61,226 bases of DNA from Frigoribacterium sp. Leaf263 (GCF_001422285.1 NZ_LMMO01000008.1:1-61226); one strand, 5' to 3'; shown: positions 25,939 to 34,911, counted from the first letter of the stretch. Notes: generated by a model from the sequence alone, not told the origin. A program made the numbers and translations.

Positions 25939-26370
25939 ATGCGCCGCAAGCTCCTCATCACCTCCGCCGGCATCGGTCTCGCCCTGCTGACCCTCACCGG
26001 CTGCACCGGCGGCACGACCGAGGCCGAGAAGTCCACCCCGACCCCCGCCTCCTCGGAGTCCGCCTCGGCGTCGGCCACGGAGTTCCCGAAGCCGACCGGC
26101 GAGTGCATCGACGGCGTCGCGACCTTCGTCGACAACGACACCGAGTTCGCACTGCCCGACGGCTGCGAGACGGTCGACATCATCGGCGCCGGCAACACCA
26201 TCACGCTCGGCCCCGTCACGAACCTGATCGTCGAGAGCGACGGCAACACCATCGACGTCGACTCCGTCGAGACGATCACCAACCTGTCGTTCGGCAACAC
26301 GGTCACCCACGGCGGCGACGCCCCCGAGGTGCCCACCGGAGCCGACGACATCGAGGTCGGTTCCCGCTAA
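25939..26370 (+). CDS. DUF3060-type lipoprotein
   Basis: A 143-residue lipoprotein: signal with lipobox TLTGC near residue 22, an S/T/A-rich linker, then a short beta-helix-like domain with repeated G-N-T/D pairs (IIGAGNTITLG, ESDGNTIDVD, SFGNTVTHGG), the pattern of DUF3060 proteins. Function unknown. It lies between the two Ig-repeat protein genes and may share their transcript. A dispersed repeat copy lies upstream at 25856-25865. Confidence 0.75.
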   Translation: MRRKLLITSAGIGLALLTLTGCTGGTTEAEKSTPTPASSESASASATEFPKPTGECIDGVATFVDNDTEFALPDGCETVDIIGAGNTITLGPVTNLIVESDGNTIDVDSVETITNLSFGNTVTHGGDAPEVPTGADDIEVGSR

Positions 26371-26458
26371 GGCTCTCCTCCGTCCGGTCGTCCGCAGACC
26401 GGCCCACTCCCCGCTCCGAGAACTCGGGGCCACTACAGAAGAAGGAACAACACACCAC

Positions 26459-27568
26459 ATGTCGAAGAAAAAGCTCTCTCAGCGCGCCGGCGCTGCGGCG
26501 CTCGCCACCGCGACCGTCGTCTCGGGACTCGCTTTCGGGCCCGGTGCCGTCGCGGCCCCCGCCTCCTCGGTCAGCGTGACCAGCCCCGCCAGCACCTCGG
26601 ACGCCTCGGTCGGTGAGACGCGCCAGGCCACGACGAACGATTTCGGTTCGGTGTCGGCGCTCGAGGTCCCCTCGGTCGAGTTGAAGCGCGGTGAGGTGTC
26701 GGACGTCACGTTCGTCGTCCGCAACAGCGAGGCGAAGACCGGTTTCGCCCCGAGGGTCGTGCTGACCGCTCCGGAGGGGACGACGTTCCCCGAGCAGGCG
26801 ACCGCCTCGGCTCGCTACCGTGCCGCCCCCGATGGGTTCTGGGGCACGGGTGCCGGTCTCGACCTGAGCAACGGCGTCGTGTCGGACGGCGGCAGGACTC
26901 TGACCTTCGACAACAGTGCGGCCCCGGTCAACATCAGCGCCGACCGCGACTACGAATACACCGTCAAGGTCCAGACCACGGCTGACGCCCTGGACGTCAG
27001 TGCGAACACCATGCGTTTCGTCTACTCGGGAACGTCGGCTCAGGGTGCCTTTGAAGCGACGGGCGGCGCCCCTGTTTCGATTCCCGGTGACTTCGGTTCG
27101 GTGTCGGCGCTCGAGGTGCCGTCGATCGAGTTGGTGCGCGGTGCCGTGACGGATGTGAAGTTCGTCGTCCGCAACACCCAGGCTCACACGATTTTCGCGC
27201 CGAAGGTCGTGCTGACCGCGCCGGAGGGGACCACATTCCCCGAGCAGGCGACGGCGACGTCGCGTTACCGCGATGCTCCTGATGGTGAGATCTGGGGTCG
27301 CTGGGACGAGAACGTCCTGCGCAACGGCGTCGTCTCGGACGACGGCAGGACCCTGACCTTCGACAACACCGGCCAGGGGATCTCGGTCGGTGCCAACCGT
27401 GACTACGAGTACACCGTCAAGGTCGAGACGGCCGCTGATGCGTTCGACGTGTCCGGCAACGAGATGGGCTTCGTGTTCTCGGGTGTCTCGGCTCAGGGCA
27501 ACTCGGTTCCGTCACCGCGCTCGAGGTCCCGGCCACGGAGCTGGTTCGTGGTGAGACCTCCGATGTGA
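26459..27568 (+). CDS. Secreted repeat protein, N-terminal part of a frameshifted gene
   Basis: The frame encodes a signal peptide (MSKKKLSQRAG, core, AVAAP) and two ~140-residue repeats (FGSVSALEVPSVELKRGEVS; VVLTAPEGTTFPEQAT). After VSAQGN near 27500 it diverges into an unrelated R/S/P tail and stops at 27568. Inserting one T in CAACTCG (AAC-TTC) restores NFGSVTALEVP in the frame that continues as the third repeat. Thus this is the 5' part of a longer gene broken by a 1-nt deletion, a real mutation or an assembly error. ATG 26459 is preceded by GAAGGAA. Confidence 0.7.
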   Translation: MSKKKLSQRAGAAALATATVVSGLAFGPGAVAAPASSVSVTSPASTSDASVGETRQATTNDFGSVSALEVPSVELKRGEVSDVTFVVRNSEAKTGFAPRVVLTAPEGTTFPEQATASARYRAAPDGFWGTGAGLDLSNGVVSDGGRTLTFDNSAAPVNISADRDYEYTVKVQTTADALDVSANTMRFVYSGTSAQGAFEATGGAPVSIPGDFGSVSALEVPSIELVRGAVTDVKFVVRNTQAHTIFAPKVVLTAPEGTTFPEQATATSRYRDAPDGEIWGRWDENVLRNGVVSDDGRTLTFDNTGQGISVGANRDYEYTVKVETAADAFDVSGNEMGFVFSGVSAQGNSVPSPRSRSRPRSWFVVRPPM

Positions 27569-27907
27569 AGTTCATGGTCCGCAACACCCAGGCTCACACG
27601 AACTTCGCGCCGAAGGTCGTGCTGACCGCACCCGAGGGGACCACGTTCCCCGAGCAGGCGACCGCTGCGAGCCGGTACAAGATCCTGACCGAGAACGACT
27701 GGCGGGTCTGGGATGGCTACGACCTCAAGGGCGGTGTCGTCTCGAACGGCGGCAAGACCCTGACGTTCGACAACACCGACAGCCCCATCGGCGCCGCAGC
27801 GGACCGGGACATCGAGTACACCGTCAAGGTCGAGACGGCCGCTGATGCGTTCGACGTGTCCGGCAACGAGATGGGCTTCGTGTTCTCGGGTGTCTCGGCT
27901 CAGGGCA
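26641..27907 (+). repeat. Three tandem ~400-bp direct repeats within the broken gene
   Basis: Units start near 26641, 27089 and 27509, each opening with TTCGGTTCxGTGTCGGCGCT or a variant, and ending near TCGGCTCAGGGC. Units 2 and 3 end with the identical string GGTGTCTCGGCTCAGGGCAA, consistent with recent duplication or gene conversion. Confidence 0.8.
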
Positions 27908-27927
27908 ACTCGACTACTCGGACGTGA
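27565..27927 (+). pseudogene. Middle fragment of the frameshifted secreted repeat protein
   Basis: This frame carries the third copy of the ~140-residue repeat (KFMVRNTQAHTNFAPKVVLT) and ends after VSAQGNSTTRT. Homology begins before 27565, at about 27508, in the same frame. It has no signal or ribosome site of its own. Its 3' end breaks at the same CAGGGCAACTCG sequence as the upstream fragment, and one added T again restores the next frame (NFDYSDVTLD). Confidence 0.7.
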
Positions 27928-29525
27928 CTCTCGACAACCTCGAGGATGGCGACACGTTCACCCCGGGTGATGTGACGTTCTCAGGGACCGGCACGCCCGG
28001 TGCCACCGTGACGGTCGCGCCGAGCACGGGCCTGGGTGTCTCGACGGAGGTCCGCCCGGACGGCACGTGGAGCGCCGTCCGATACCTCGGCAACGCCGCG
28101 TACACGATGTCGGTGACGCAGGTCGCGGCCTCTGGTGAGAACACGATCGGAAAGATCCGTCTGTTCTCGGATGCCGTCGCCGAGCAGGACTTCTCGGTCA
28201 CGAGCCCGGCCGCGGGTGCGGGGCACGGTCAGCAGGGCTGGGTGACGTTCACCGGTGTGGGTACGACGTGGTCGACGGTGTCGATCAGCGACGGCTCGGA
28301 CGTGCCCGCCACGACGGCGACCGTGCAGTACGACGGCACCTGGTCGGCGCGCCGGTGGGTGGGCACCGAGAAGACGACCTTCACGGTGACCTCGTCACGT
28401 GCCGACGTGCAGAACGGCTCGCAGACGATCGAGTACAACACCGGTGTCTCGGGTCAGGCGTTCAGCCTCGACAGTCACACCGACGGCGGCACCTTCACCC
28501 CCGGCAACGTCACGTTCCGCGGCAAGGGCTCGACCGGTGACAAGGTCACGTTCACGGCGCCGGGTCTGGCGCCCATCGAGGCGACGGTCAACGCCGCGGG
28601 TGAGTGGTCCGTCCCGCGGTGGCTGGGCAACGGGTTCATCACCTTCACCGTCACTCACACCCCGGTGACCGGTGACGAGTCGCAGCAGACCCTCCGTCTG
28701 TTCTCGGACCAGGTCCCCATGGGCGACCTGACCGTCACGAGTCCCATCGACGGCGCGGGCCACGAGCAGGCGGGCTGGGTGACCTTCACCGGCACCGGCA
28801 CGACCTGGTCGAAGATCTCGATCAGCGATGGCACGTCCACCGCACCCTCGACCGCGACCGTGCAGTACGACGGCTCGTGGACGGTCAACCGGTGGGTCGG
28901 AACGAGCGCGACGACGTTCACGGTCACGAGCGAGCGCGCCGACATCGCGAACGGCAGCGAGACGATCGAGTTCAACGTGGGCGACGTCGTGGGCGACTTC
29001 ACGATCGGCAGCCACACCGACGGCGGAACGTTCACCCCGGGCAACGTCGCGTTCACGGGAACGGGCACGACAGGTGACACGGTCACGATCACCGCGCCGG
29101 GTCTGGCGCCGCTCGAGACCGAGGTCGACAGCCGCGGCAAGTGGAGCATCCCGCGGTGGCTCGGCAACGGGTTCATCACCCTCACGGTGACCCACACCCC
29201 GACCACCGGTGACGAGACGAAGCAGACCCTGCGTCTGTTCTCGGACCAGGTGCCTCAGGGTGATCTGACCGTCACGTCGCCCCTCGACGGCGCGAGCCAC
29301 ACCGCGGCCGGCTACGTGACCTTCACGGGCACCGGCACGACCTGGTCGAAGGTCTCCGTCAGCGACGGCACGAACGCCGCGCCGTCGGTCGCGACCGTGC
29401 AGTACGACGGCTCCTGGACCGTGCGCCGCTGGGTCGGCACCGACCCCGTGACCTTCACGGTCACGAGCGAGCGCGCCGACATCGCCAACGGCAGCGAGAC
29501 CATCCGCTTCAACACCGCGGACTAG
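27924..29525 (+). CDS. Ig-like repeat region, C-terminal part of the frameshifted gene
   Basis: About 533 residues composed of Ig-like repeats of about 85 residues that alternate two types: FTPGNVTFTGTGTTGDTVTI...RWLGNGFITLT and GWVTFTGTGTTWSKISISDG...QYDGSWTVNRW. The end, GSETIRFNTAD, has no sorting signal. It has no signal peptide because that lies in the fragment at 26459; as annotated alone it would not be exported. It is closely related to the C-terminal half of the 784-residue protein upstream, indicating tandem duplication. It probably serves as an extracellular adhesive or sugar-binding protein. Confidence 0.65.
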   Translation: MTLDNLEDGDTFTPGDVTFSGTGTPGATVTVAPSTGLGVSTEVRPDGTWSAVRYLGNAAYTMSVTQVAASGENTIGKIRLFSDAVAEQDFSVTSPAAGAGHGQQGWVTFTGVGTTWSTVSISDGSDVPATTATVQYDGTWSARRWVGTEKTTFTVTSSRADVQNGSQTIEYNTGVSGQAFSLDSHTDGGTFTPGNVTFRGKGSTGDKVTFTAPGLAPIEATVNAAGEWSVPRWLGNGFITFTVTHTPVTGDESQQTLRLFSDQVPMGDLTVTSPIDGAGHEQAGWVTFTGTGTTWSKISISDGTSTAPSTATVQYDGSWTVNRWVGTSATTFTVTSERADIANGSETIEFNVGDVVGDFTIGSHTDGGTFTPGNVAFTGTGTTGDTVTITAPGLAPLETEVDSRGKWSIPRWLGNGFITLTVTHTPTTGDETKQTLRLFSDQVPQGDLTVTSPLDGASHTAAGYVTFTGTGTTWSKVSVSDGTNAAPSVATVQYDGSWTVRRWVGTDPVTFTVTSERADIANGSETIRFNTAD

Positions 29526-29540
29526 TCGCATCAGAACACG

Positions 29541-29575
29541 GAGGAGGCGCGGGTCGACATGACCCGCGCCTCCTC
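29541..29575. terminator. Bidirectional terminator, perfect 15-bp stem of the dispersed repeat
   Basis: GAGGAGGCGCGGGTC (29541-29555) and GACCCGCGCCTCCTC (29561-29575) pair perfectly around a 5-nt loop. It separates the convergent Ig-repeat gene and the Nramp-like gene. This is the clearest full-length example of the dispersed motif. Confidence 0.85.
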
Positions 29576-29597
29576 GGCTTCTCCGCTCGTCGTGCGG

Positions 29598-30884
29598 TCA
29601 GGCGAACAACTTGCCGACCTCGGTCACGAGCTGCTGCACCCCCAGCACGACGAACAGCACGGCGCAGATCGTCATCATCGAGTTGCTCAGCCAGCGGCTG
29701 CGCCATTCGGCGGGCGTCCGAGACGAGTTCAGCAGCCACAGCAGCGTGATGGCGAGGAACGGCATGAAGAGCGCCCCGAGCACGCCGTAGAGCACGATGA
29801 GGCCGATGGGCCGGTCGAGGAACAGGATCGCCATCGGCGGCACCGTCAGCCAGATCACGAACGCCCGGTAGTACGTGCCGCCGATGCGGCGACGCGGATC
29901 GTCGGCGTCGAGACCGCGCAGGGCGCCCACGAAGTCGGCGAACATCAGCGAGACGCCGTTCCACACCCCGAGGATCGACGAGAACGACGTCGCGAAGAAC
30001 CCGATCAGGAAGAACCACGTCATGAACGTGCCGTATCGCTCGCCGAGCACGGCCGCGAGCTGCACGAGTCCGCCCTCGCCGTCGGCCAGGGCGATGTCGG
30101 CCGAGTGCAGCAGCTCGGCGCCGACGACCAGCATCGAGAACACGAAGACGCCGCTGACCACGTACGCGACGCCGTTGTCGAGGCGCATGACGCGCATCCA
30201 CCCCGGGCTGTTCCAGCCCTTCTCGCGCAGCCAGTAGCCGTACGCGGCGAGGGTGATCGTGCCGCCGACGCCGCCGGTGACGCTGAGGGCCACGACCAGG
30301 CCGTTCTCGGGGATGGTCGGCACGAGACCGACCAGGATGTCGCCGAGGTTGGGCAGGGTCACGATCGCCGACCCCACGACGGTGATGAACATCACACCGA
30401 CGAAGAACGCGATGATCTTCTCGAAGAACGAGTACCGGCCGAACCAGACCATCACGCCGCCGAGCACCCCGGCTCCGATGGCGAAGACCTTCAGGTCGAC
30501 CTCGGGGAACAGCGCCTGCAACGGCAGCGCGGACGAGCTCATGGCCGCGGCGCCGTAGACGAAGCCCCAGACGACGATGTACACGCCGAAGTAGACGCTC
30601 GTCCAGCGGCCGAGCGACCGCCAGCCCTCGAAGATCGTCCGCCCCGTCGCCAGCGACCACCGGCCGGCCCCCTCGACGAGCGCGATCTTGATGACCACGC
30701 CGATGACCACCGTCCAGGCCAGCGCGTAGCCGAAGCGCGACCCCGCGACCAGGGTGGCGACGAGGTCGCCCGCCCCGATCCCGGTGGCCGCGACGACGAG
30801 GCCGGGTCCGATGATGCGCCACCGCCTGGCGGAGACGGGGGTGGTCAGGTCGTCGGTGCGCGGGGCGTCCGGGCTGGCGGCCAT
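29598..30884 (-). CDS. Nramp-superfamily transporter lacking canonical metal-site motifs
   Basis: A 428-residue protein with about 11 helices, aligning with Nramp/MntH proteins (GPGLVVAATGIGAGDLV in helix 1, FGYALAWTVVIG after it). In canonical Mn2+/Fe2+ Nramps helix 1 carries DPGN and helix 6 carries MPH; here the positions read GAGD and AAYGYW. It therefore probably does not bind Mn2+/Fe2+ in the usual way and may carry another ion or solute. ATG 30884 follows GAGAGGA and begins MAASPDAPRTDD; a longer start at 30959 is less likely. A single-gene unit ending at the 29541 hairpin. Confidence 0.82.
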   Translation of the reverse strand: MAASPDAPRTDDLTTPVSARRWRIIGPGLVVAATGIGAGDLVATLVAGSRFGYALAWTVVIGVVIKIALVEGAGRWSLATGRTIFEGWRSLGRWTSVYFGVYIVVWGFVYGAAAMSSSALPLQALFPEVDLKVFAIGAGVLGGVMVWFGRYSFFEKIIAFFVGVMFITVVGSAIVTLPNLGDILVGLVPTIPENGLVVALSVTGGVGGTITLAAYGYWLREKGWNSPGWMRVMRLDNGVAYVVSGVFVFSMLVVGAELLHSADIALADGEGGLVQLAAVLGERYGTFMTWFFLIGFFATSFSSILGVWNGVSLMFADFVGALRGLDADDPRRRIGGTYYRAFVIWLTVPPMAILFLDRPIGLIVLYGVLGALFMPFLAITLLWLLNSSRTPAEWRSRWLSNSMMTICAVLFVVLGVQQLVTEVGKLFA

Positions 30885-31036
30885 GGGGTCCTCTCGGATC
30901 GTTCGTCGTCGAACGTCGAGCTCACGGGACCGGGCCTCGCTGCTCGACCTGGACGACACGCGTCGCGCGTCGTCGACCCCCAGTCAAGCGGGTGCGCGCA
31001 TCTCGCGCCACCCGGACCGCGACGGCGCGGCGTGCC

Positions 31037-31768
31037 TCAGGAGGCGGCGGTCGCCACCGACAGGTCGACCAGGCGCGCGAAGGCGGCCGCGTCGAGGGCC
31101 TCGCGGTCGGTCGGCGCCAGCACCCACGACAGCGTCACGAGATCGCCCTGCGCGACCTGGCAGGCGTGACCGCGGCCGGGGGCCCCGCCGAACGAGGCGG
31201 CGTACGTGAAGCAGACCGCGTCGCCGTCCGTGGCGCCCGCCGAGCCCGCGAGGGTCTCGTCGAAGGGCGTCAGCGCGAAGGTGCTCTCGGTGCCGCTGAC
31301 CCCCGCGGTCGTCGTCTCGGGGCAGCCCGCCAGCTCGTCGCGGAGCGCCGCCACGTACTCGTCGGCGTCGTCGCGCGACACGACGCCGGTCGTGAACTGC
31401 TGCCGGTCGCGCGTGAAGACGGCGGACGCCGAAGGCAGGGTCTCGGACTCGGTGAAGCTGCGGAAGTCCATGGCGCAGACGCCGAGGCCGTCGTCGATCC
31501 CGGACCCGGAGCTCGACTCGCGCTCCGAGGGTGCGGGCGAGCCGTCGGACGACGCGGCCTGCGCGAGCTCCCAGGCGCCGCCGTCGTCTCCGCTCGCGGT
31601 GGTGACGTCGCCGGGCTCCGGCAGGAGCCTCTCGAGCTCGGACGCCCCGGCGCTGCCCCGGGGTCCGTCGGGGCCCGCGGAGTCGGCGCAGCCCCCGAGC
31701 CCGACGCCGGCCACGATGATCGCGGCGAGCCCGAGCATCGTACGGAAGGAGGTGCGGGTCGACTGCAC
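31037..31768 (-). CDS. Hypothetical lipoprotein
   Basis: A 243-residue protein with a signal and lipobox VGLGGC near residue 27, an S/D/G-rich linker, and a domain with conserved-looking cysteines (LGVCAMDF, LAGCPET, AVCFTY, HACQVA) that could form two disulfides. The family is not recognised. The GTG at 31768 is preceded by GAGAGG. It is divergent from a 32-residue membrane peptide gene. The gap 30885-31036 to the Nramp gene shows no clear element. Confidence 0.65.
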   Translation of the reverse strand: MQSTRTSFRTMLGLAAIIVAGVGLGGCADSAGPDGPRGSAGASELERLLPEPGDVTTASGDDGGAWELAQAASSDGSPAPSERESSSGSGIDDGLGVCAMDFRSFTESETLPSASAVFTRDRQQFTTGVVSRDDADEYVAALRDELAGCPETTTAGVSGTESTFALTPFDETLAGSAGATDGDAVCFTYAASFGGAPGRGHACQVAQGDLVTLSWVLAPTDREALDAAAFARLVDLSVATAAS

Positions 31769-31858
31769 AGGTGCCTCTCGGTGGTCCGGCCACCGTTCTA
31801 CCATGCGGCCCATGACAGGATCGTCCGCGAACCCGGACCCGATCGCACGGAGGCCCCC

Positions 31859-31957
31859 ATGACCGAGCTCTTCTTCACCATCCTCATCGGCGCGATGACC
31901 GTCGCCGGACTCGGACTCGTCGCCGCGGCGTTCATCGCGCTGGGCCGGTCCAGCTGA
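31859..31957 (+). CDS. Small single-span membrane protein (32 residues)
   Basis: [20 protein letters not shown] followed by [12 protein letters not shown] forms one hydrophobic helix of about 24 residues with a short acidic N-terminus. GGAGG lies 7-11 nt upstream of ATG 31859, which supports real translation. Function unknown; it could be a small subunit or regulator of a membrane complex. One dispersed repeat copy follows its stop (31959-31968). Confidence 0.5.
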   Translation: MTELFFTILIGAMTVAGLGLVAAAFIALGRSS

Positions 31958-32016
31958 CCCGCGCCTCCTCGGCCGGTGCACCGGATCCCGGTCTGCCCAT
32001 CTCCGGCGGCGATGGG

Positions 32017-32022
32017 TATCGT
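32017..32022 (+). promoter_or_regulatory. -10 element of nadE, probably leaderless
   Basis: TATCGT ends 6 nt before the nadE ATG (32029) and no Shine-Dalgarno sequence is present. This spacing puts the transcription start at or next to the start codon. Confidence 0.5.
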
Positions 32023-32028
32023 TCTGGC

Positions 32029-32853
32029 ATGAGAGCACTCCAGGCCGAGATCATCGCCGAGCTGTCCGTCCGCCCCGTCATCGACCCGGCCGCCGAGGTC
32101 GAGACGCGCGTCGCGTTCCTGCGCGACTACCTCGAGAAGACCGGCGCCGCCGGCTTCGTGCTCGCCGTCAGCGGCGGCCAGGACAGCACGCTCGCCGGAC
32201 GGCTCTGCCAGCTCGCGGTCGAGGGCGTCCGCGCCGACGGGGGCAGCGCCGAGCTCGTCACCGTCCGGATGCCCTACAAGGTGCAGGCCGACGAGGACGA
32301 CGCCCAGCTCGCCCTGAGCTTCATCGCCGGGGCCGAGGGCGTGACGGTGAACATCCAGCACGGCGTCGACGGCATCGCACGTGACTACGCCGACGCCACC
32401 GGGGCGGCGCTCAGCGACTTCACGAAGGGCAACGTCAAGGCCCGCACCCGCATGGTGGCGCAGTACGCGCTGGCGGGCGAGCGCGGGCTGCTCGTGGTCG
32501 GCACCGATCACGCGGCCGAGGCGCTCACCGGGTTCTTCACCAAGTACGGCGACGGCGGGGTCGACCTCGTGCCGTTGACCGGCCTCAGCAAGCGACAGGG
32601 CAAGGCGCTGCTGGCGCACCTCGGGGCCCCTGCGCGCCTGTACGAGAAGGCGCCGACGGCCGACCTCCTCGACGAGACCCCCGGTCAGACCGACGAGGCC
32701 AACCTCGGGCTCACGTACGCCGACATCGACGCGTATCTCGAGGGCGGCGACGTGGCGGACGACGTGGCCGAGGTCATCGAGGCGCGGTATCTCGCCACCG
32801 AGCACAAGCGCCGGGTGCCGGCGTCGCCGTTCGACACCTGGTGGCGTCGCTGA
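32029..32853 (+). CDS. nadE: Ammonia-dependent NAD(+) synthetase
   Basis: NadE amidates nicotinic acid adenine dinucleotide to NAD+ using ATP and ammonia. The 274-residue length equals that of E. coli NadE. The PP-loop [19 protein letters not shown] lies near residues 45-63, followed by [17 protein letters not shown] and the [20 protein letters not shown] segment near 161-180 typical of this family. There is no glutaminase domain, so it depends on free ammonia. Monocistronic; see the TATCGT element for the likely leaderless start. Confidence 0.95.
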   Translation: MRALQAEIIAELSVRPVIDPAAEVETRVAFLRDYLEKTGAAGFVLAVSGGQDSTLAGRLCQLAVEGVRADGGSAELVTVRMPYKVQADEDDAQLALSFIAGAEGVTVNIQHGVDGIARDYADATGAALSDFTKGNVKARTRMVAQYALAGERGLLVVGTDHAAEALTGFFTKYGDGGVDLVPLTGLSKRQGKALLAHLGAPARLYEKAPTADLLDETPGQTDEANLGLTYADIDAYLEGGDVADDVAEVIEARYLATEHKRRVPASPFDTWWRR

Positions 32854-32926
32854 GTCGCCTCGGCCCCGCCTCAGGATCGGGGTGTTGGGTCGAGACACGT
32901 CTCATCCGACCGACCGAAGGAATCCC

Positions 32927-33775
32927 ATGCCCCTCCTCCCCGTCTCCGACCCGTCCGGCACCGACGTCGAGCTGTACTACGAAGAGGCGGGCACCGGGAA
33001 GCCCGTCGTCCTCATCCACGGCTGGCCGCTGAGCGGCCGCTCCTGGGAGGGGCAGGTGCCCGCGCTCGTCGAGGCGGGTCACCGGGTCATCACCTACGAC
33101 CGCCGCGGATTCGGCAAGTCGTCTCAGCCGTGGAGCGGCTACGACTACGACACGTTCGCCTCCGACCTGAACACCCTCCTCGAGACCCTCGACCTCACCG
33201 ACGTGACGCTCGTCGGCTTCTCCATGGGCGGCGGGGAGCTCGCGCGGTACGTGAGCCTCTACGGCCAGGACCGCATCTCGAAGCTCGTCTTCGCCAGCGC
33301 CGTGCCGCCCTACCTCTACAAGGCGTCCGACAACCCCGACGGCGGCGTGGACGACGACCTCGCAGCGTGGTTCCACGACGGCATCACGAGCGACCGCCCG
33401 AAGTTCCTCAAGCAGTTCCTGACCATGTTCTTCACGGCCGGCAGCCCGTCTCTGATCAACAAGCCCAAGGTCAGCGACGAGCAGCTCGCCTACAACCTGG
33501 CCATCGCCGAGAGCGCATCGCCGAAGGGCACCCTCGACTGCACCGTGGCCTTCGCCACGACCGACTTCCGCGACGACCTCACGAAGATCACCGTTCCGAC
33601 CCTCGTCATCCACGGCGACTCGGACGCGATCGTCCCCTTCGAGGTCAGCGGCAAGCGGACCCACGAGGCCATCGCGGGCAGCGAGCTCGTCGTCATCGAG
33701 GGCGCACCCCACGGCCTCACCGTGTCGCACCGCGACGAGTGGAACGAGCACGTGCTCGCGTTCCTCGCGAAGTAG
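32927..33775 (+). CDS. Alpha/beta hydrolase (non-heme haloperoxidase-like)
   Basis: A 282-residue hydrolase. HGWPLSGRSWEGQ forms the oxyanion region near residue 29, GFSMGG near 98-103 contains the nucleophile Ser, HGDSDAIVP near 226 the acid, and GAPHGLT near 260 the catalytic His. This arrangement and the YDRRGFGKSSQPW segment match cofactor-free chloroperoxidase/esterase relatives. The natural substrate is unknown. ATG 32927 is preceded by GAAGGAAT. It ends at the 33793 hairpin. Confidence 0.85.
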   Translation: MPLLPVSDPSGTDVELYYEEAGTGKPVVLIHGWPLSGRSWEGQVPALVEAGHRVITYDRRGFGKSSQPWSGYDYDTFASDLNTLLETLDLTDVTLVGFSMGGGELARYVSLYGQDRISKLVFASAVPPYLYKASDNPDGGVDDDLAAWFHDGITSDRPKFLKQFLTMFFTAGSPSLINKPKVSDEQLAYNLAIAESASPKGTLDCTVAFATTDFRDDLTKITVPTLVIHGDSDAIVPFEVSGKRTHEAIAGSELVVIEGAPHGLTVSHRDEWNEHVLAFLAK

Positions 33776-33792
33776 GCCCTCCTCGGGCACCC

Positions 33793-33834
33793 GGCCCGCA
33801 CCTCCTCGTCGTCTCGTCGGCAGGGGTGCGGGCC
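33793..33834 (+). terminator. Terminator hairpin after the alpha/beta hydrolase gene
   Basis: GGCCCGCACC (33793-33802) pairs perfectly with GGTGCGGGCC (33825-33834) across a 22-nt loop, 18 bp after the hydrolase stop. A possible -35 (TTGACG, 33900) for the next gene follows. Confidence 0.5.
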
Positions 33835-33981
33835 GTCCGTCGTCCGGGAGTCGCCGAGGGGCGCCGTCCGCGTCCGGTCCGAGAGCACCCGTCGGTGGTT
33901 TGACGTCTTTTGCCTGGTTTCAGCGGAGATCCGGGCGTCGGGACGGTGGCGTGGCTCGCGACAATTGGACAATCTCTATGC

Positions 33982-34911
33982 ATGACATCTGAAATGTTTC
34001 CGACCCTGTATCGAGTGAGCGAGATGGAGCCTCGCGAGGCCGCTGCCCTCAGGAAGCATGTCGGCGCAGGGGGCTACCGTCCCGTCCACCCGGGCGTCTA
34101 CGTGACCCACGGCGAGTGGACCCGTCTGACGCCGCGTCGACGACACGTCGTCAAGGCGCTGGCGGCCATGCCCCGGCTCGGCGCACGACTGGTCGCGAGT
34201 CACGAGACGGCCGCGGCCCTCCACCGGTGTCCGGGCCTGCGGGGCTGGCCGCCGCGCGTGCACGTGACCGATCCGGCGCGGATCCGCGCGCAGGCCACCG
34301 CGCACGTCGTCAAGCACGCCCAGACGCTCGATCCGCTCGACACGTGGCTGGTGTCGGGCGTCCCGGTGACGTCGCCGACCCGGACCGCGGCGGATCTGGC
34401 GCTCTCGCAGCAGCATGCCGAGACCGTGGTCGTCCTCGACGATCTCCTCCGGCGTGATCTCGTGGCCGTCGCCGATGTGGAGGCCCTGATCAGGGCTCGG
34501 CCCCGGGCGCGGTCGCGGGTGGCCGCGCTGACCGCGCTCGCCTTCGCCTCTCCGCTCGCCGACTCGCCCGGCGAGAGTCTGGCCCGGGTGGTCCTCGCGC
34601 GCATCGGAGCGCCGAAGCCCGTCCTCCAGCACCGGTTCCACTCCGACGGCAGCTTCGATCCCCGGGTCGACTTCTGGTTCGCGGAGCACGGCGTCGTGCT
34701 CGAGTTCGACGGGGCGGCGCGCTTCACACGGAGTCGGCACGTCGGACCCCGGACGCCCGAGCAGGTCGCCGTCGACGAGCGGCTGCGTGAGGACGCCATC
34801 CGGGCGCATCCCGACGTGGCCGGCTTCGTGCGCTGCGTCTGGTCCGATCTCCGCGAGCCCGCACGACTGCGGGCCGTGCTCGCGTCGGCCGGGGTGCCGT
34901 GCCGACGATGA
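33982..34911 (+). CDS. AbiEi/DUF559-like protein with PD-(D/E)XK-type C-terminus
   Basis: A 309-residue protein of a type common in actinobacteria. The N-terminal half matches the AbiEi antitoxin-like layout (YRPVHPGVYVTHGEW, then ARLVASHETAAALH near residue 73). The C-terminal part contains DPRVDFWFAEHGVVLEFDG near 230-248, resembling the D-(x)n-E core of Vsr/DUF559 nucleases, with a late FVRCVWSDL strand. No toxin or other partner lies beside it. ATG 33982 follows an AT-rich stretch without a clear Shine-Dalgarno sequence; the next Met (33997) is an alternative. Defence or DNA repair are possible roles. Confidence 0.7.
   Translation: MTSEMFPTLYRVSEMEPREAAALRKHVGAGGYRPVHPGVYVTHGEWTRLTPRRRHVVKALAAMPRLGARLVASHETAAALHRCPGLRGWPPRVHVTDPARIRAQATAHVVKHAQTLDPLDTWLVSGVPVTSPTRTAADLALSQQHAETVVVLDDLLRRDLVAVADVEALIRARPRARSRVAALTALAFASPLADSPGESLARVVLARIGAPKPVLQHRFHSDGSFDPRVDFWFAEHGVVLEFDGAARFTRSRHVGPRTPEQVAVDERLREDAIRAHPDVAGFVRCVWSDLREPARLRAVLASAGVPCRR

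Noticed and set aside
27490-27912. Programmed -1 ribosomal frameshifting in the repeat protein
   Set aside because: No X-XXY-YYZ slippery heptamer occurs at either break, and a single inserted T restores homology at both, so deletion or sequence error is simpler.
33982-34911. Complete type IV toxin-antitoxin (AbiE) system
   Set aside because: Only the AbiEi-like protein is present; no AbiEii nucleotidyltransferase toxin lies on either side.
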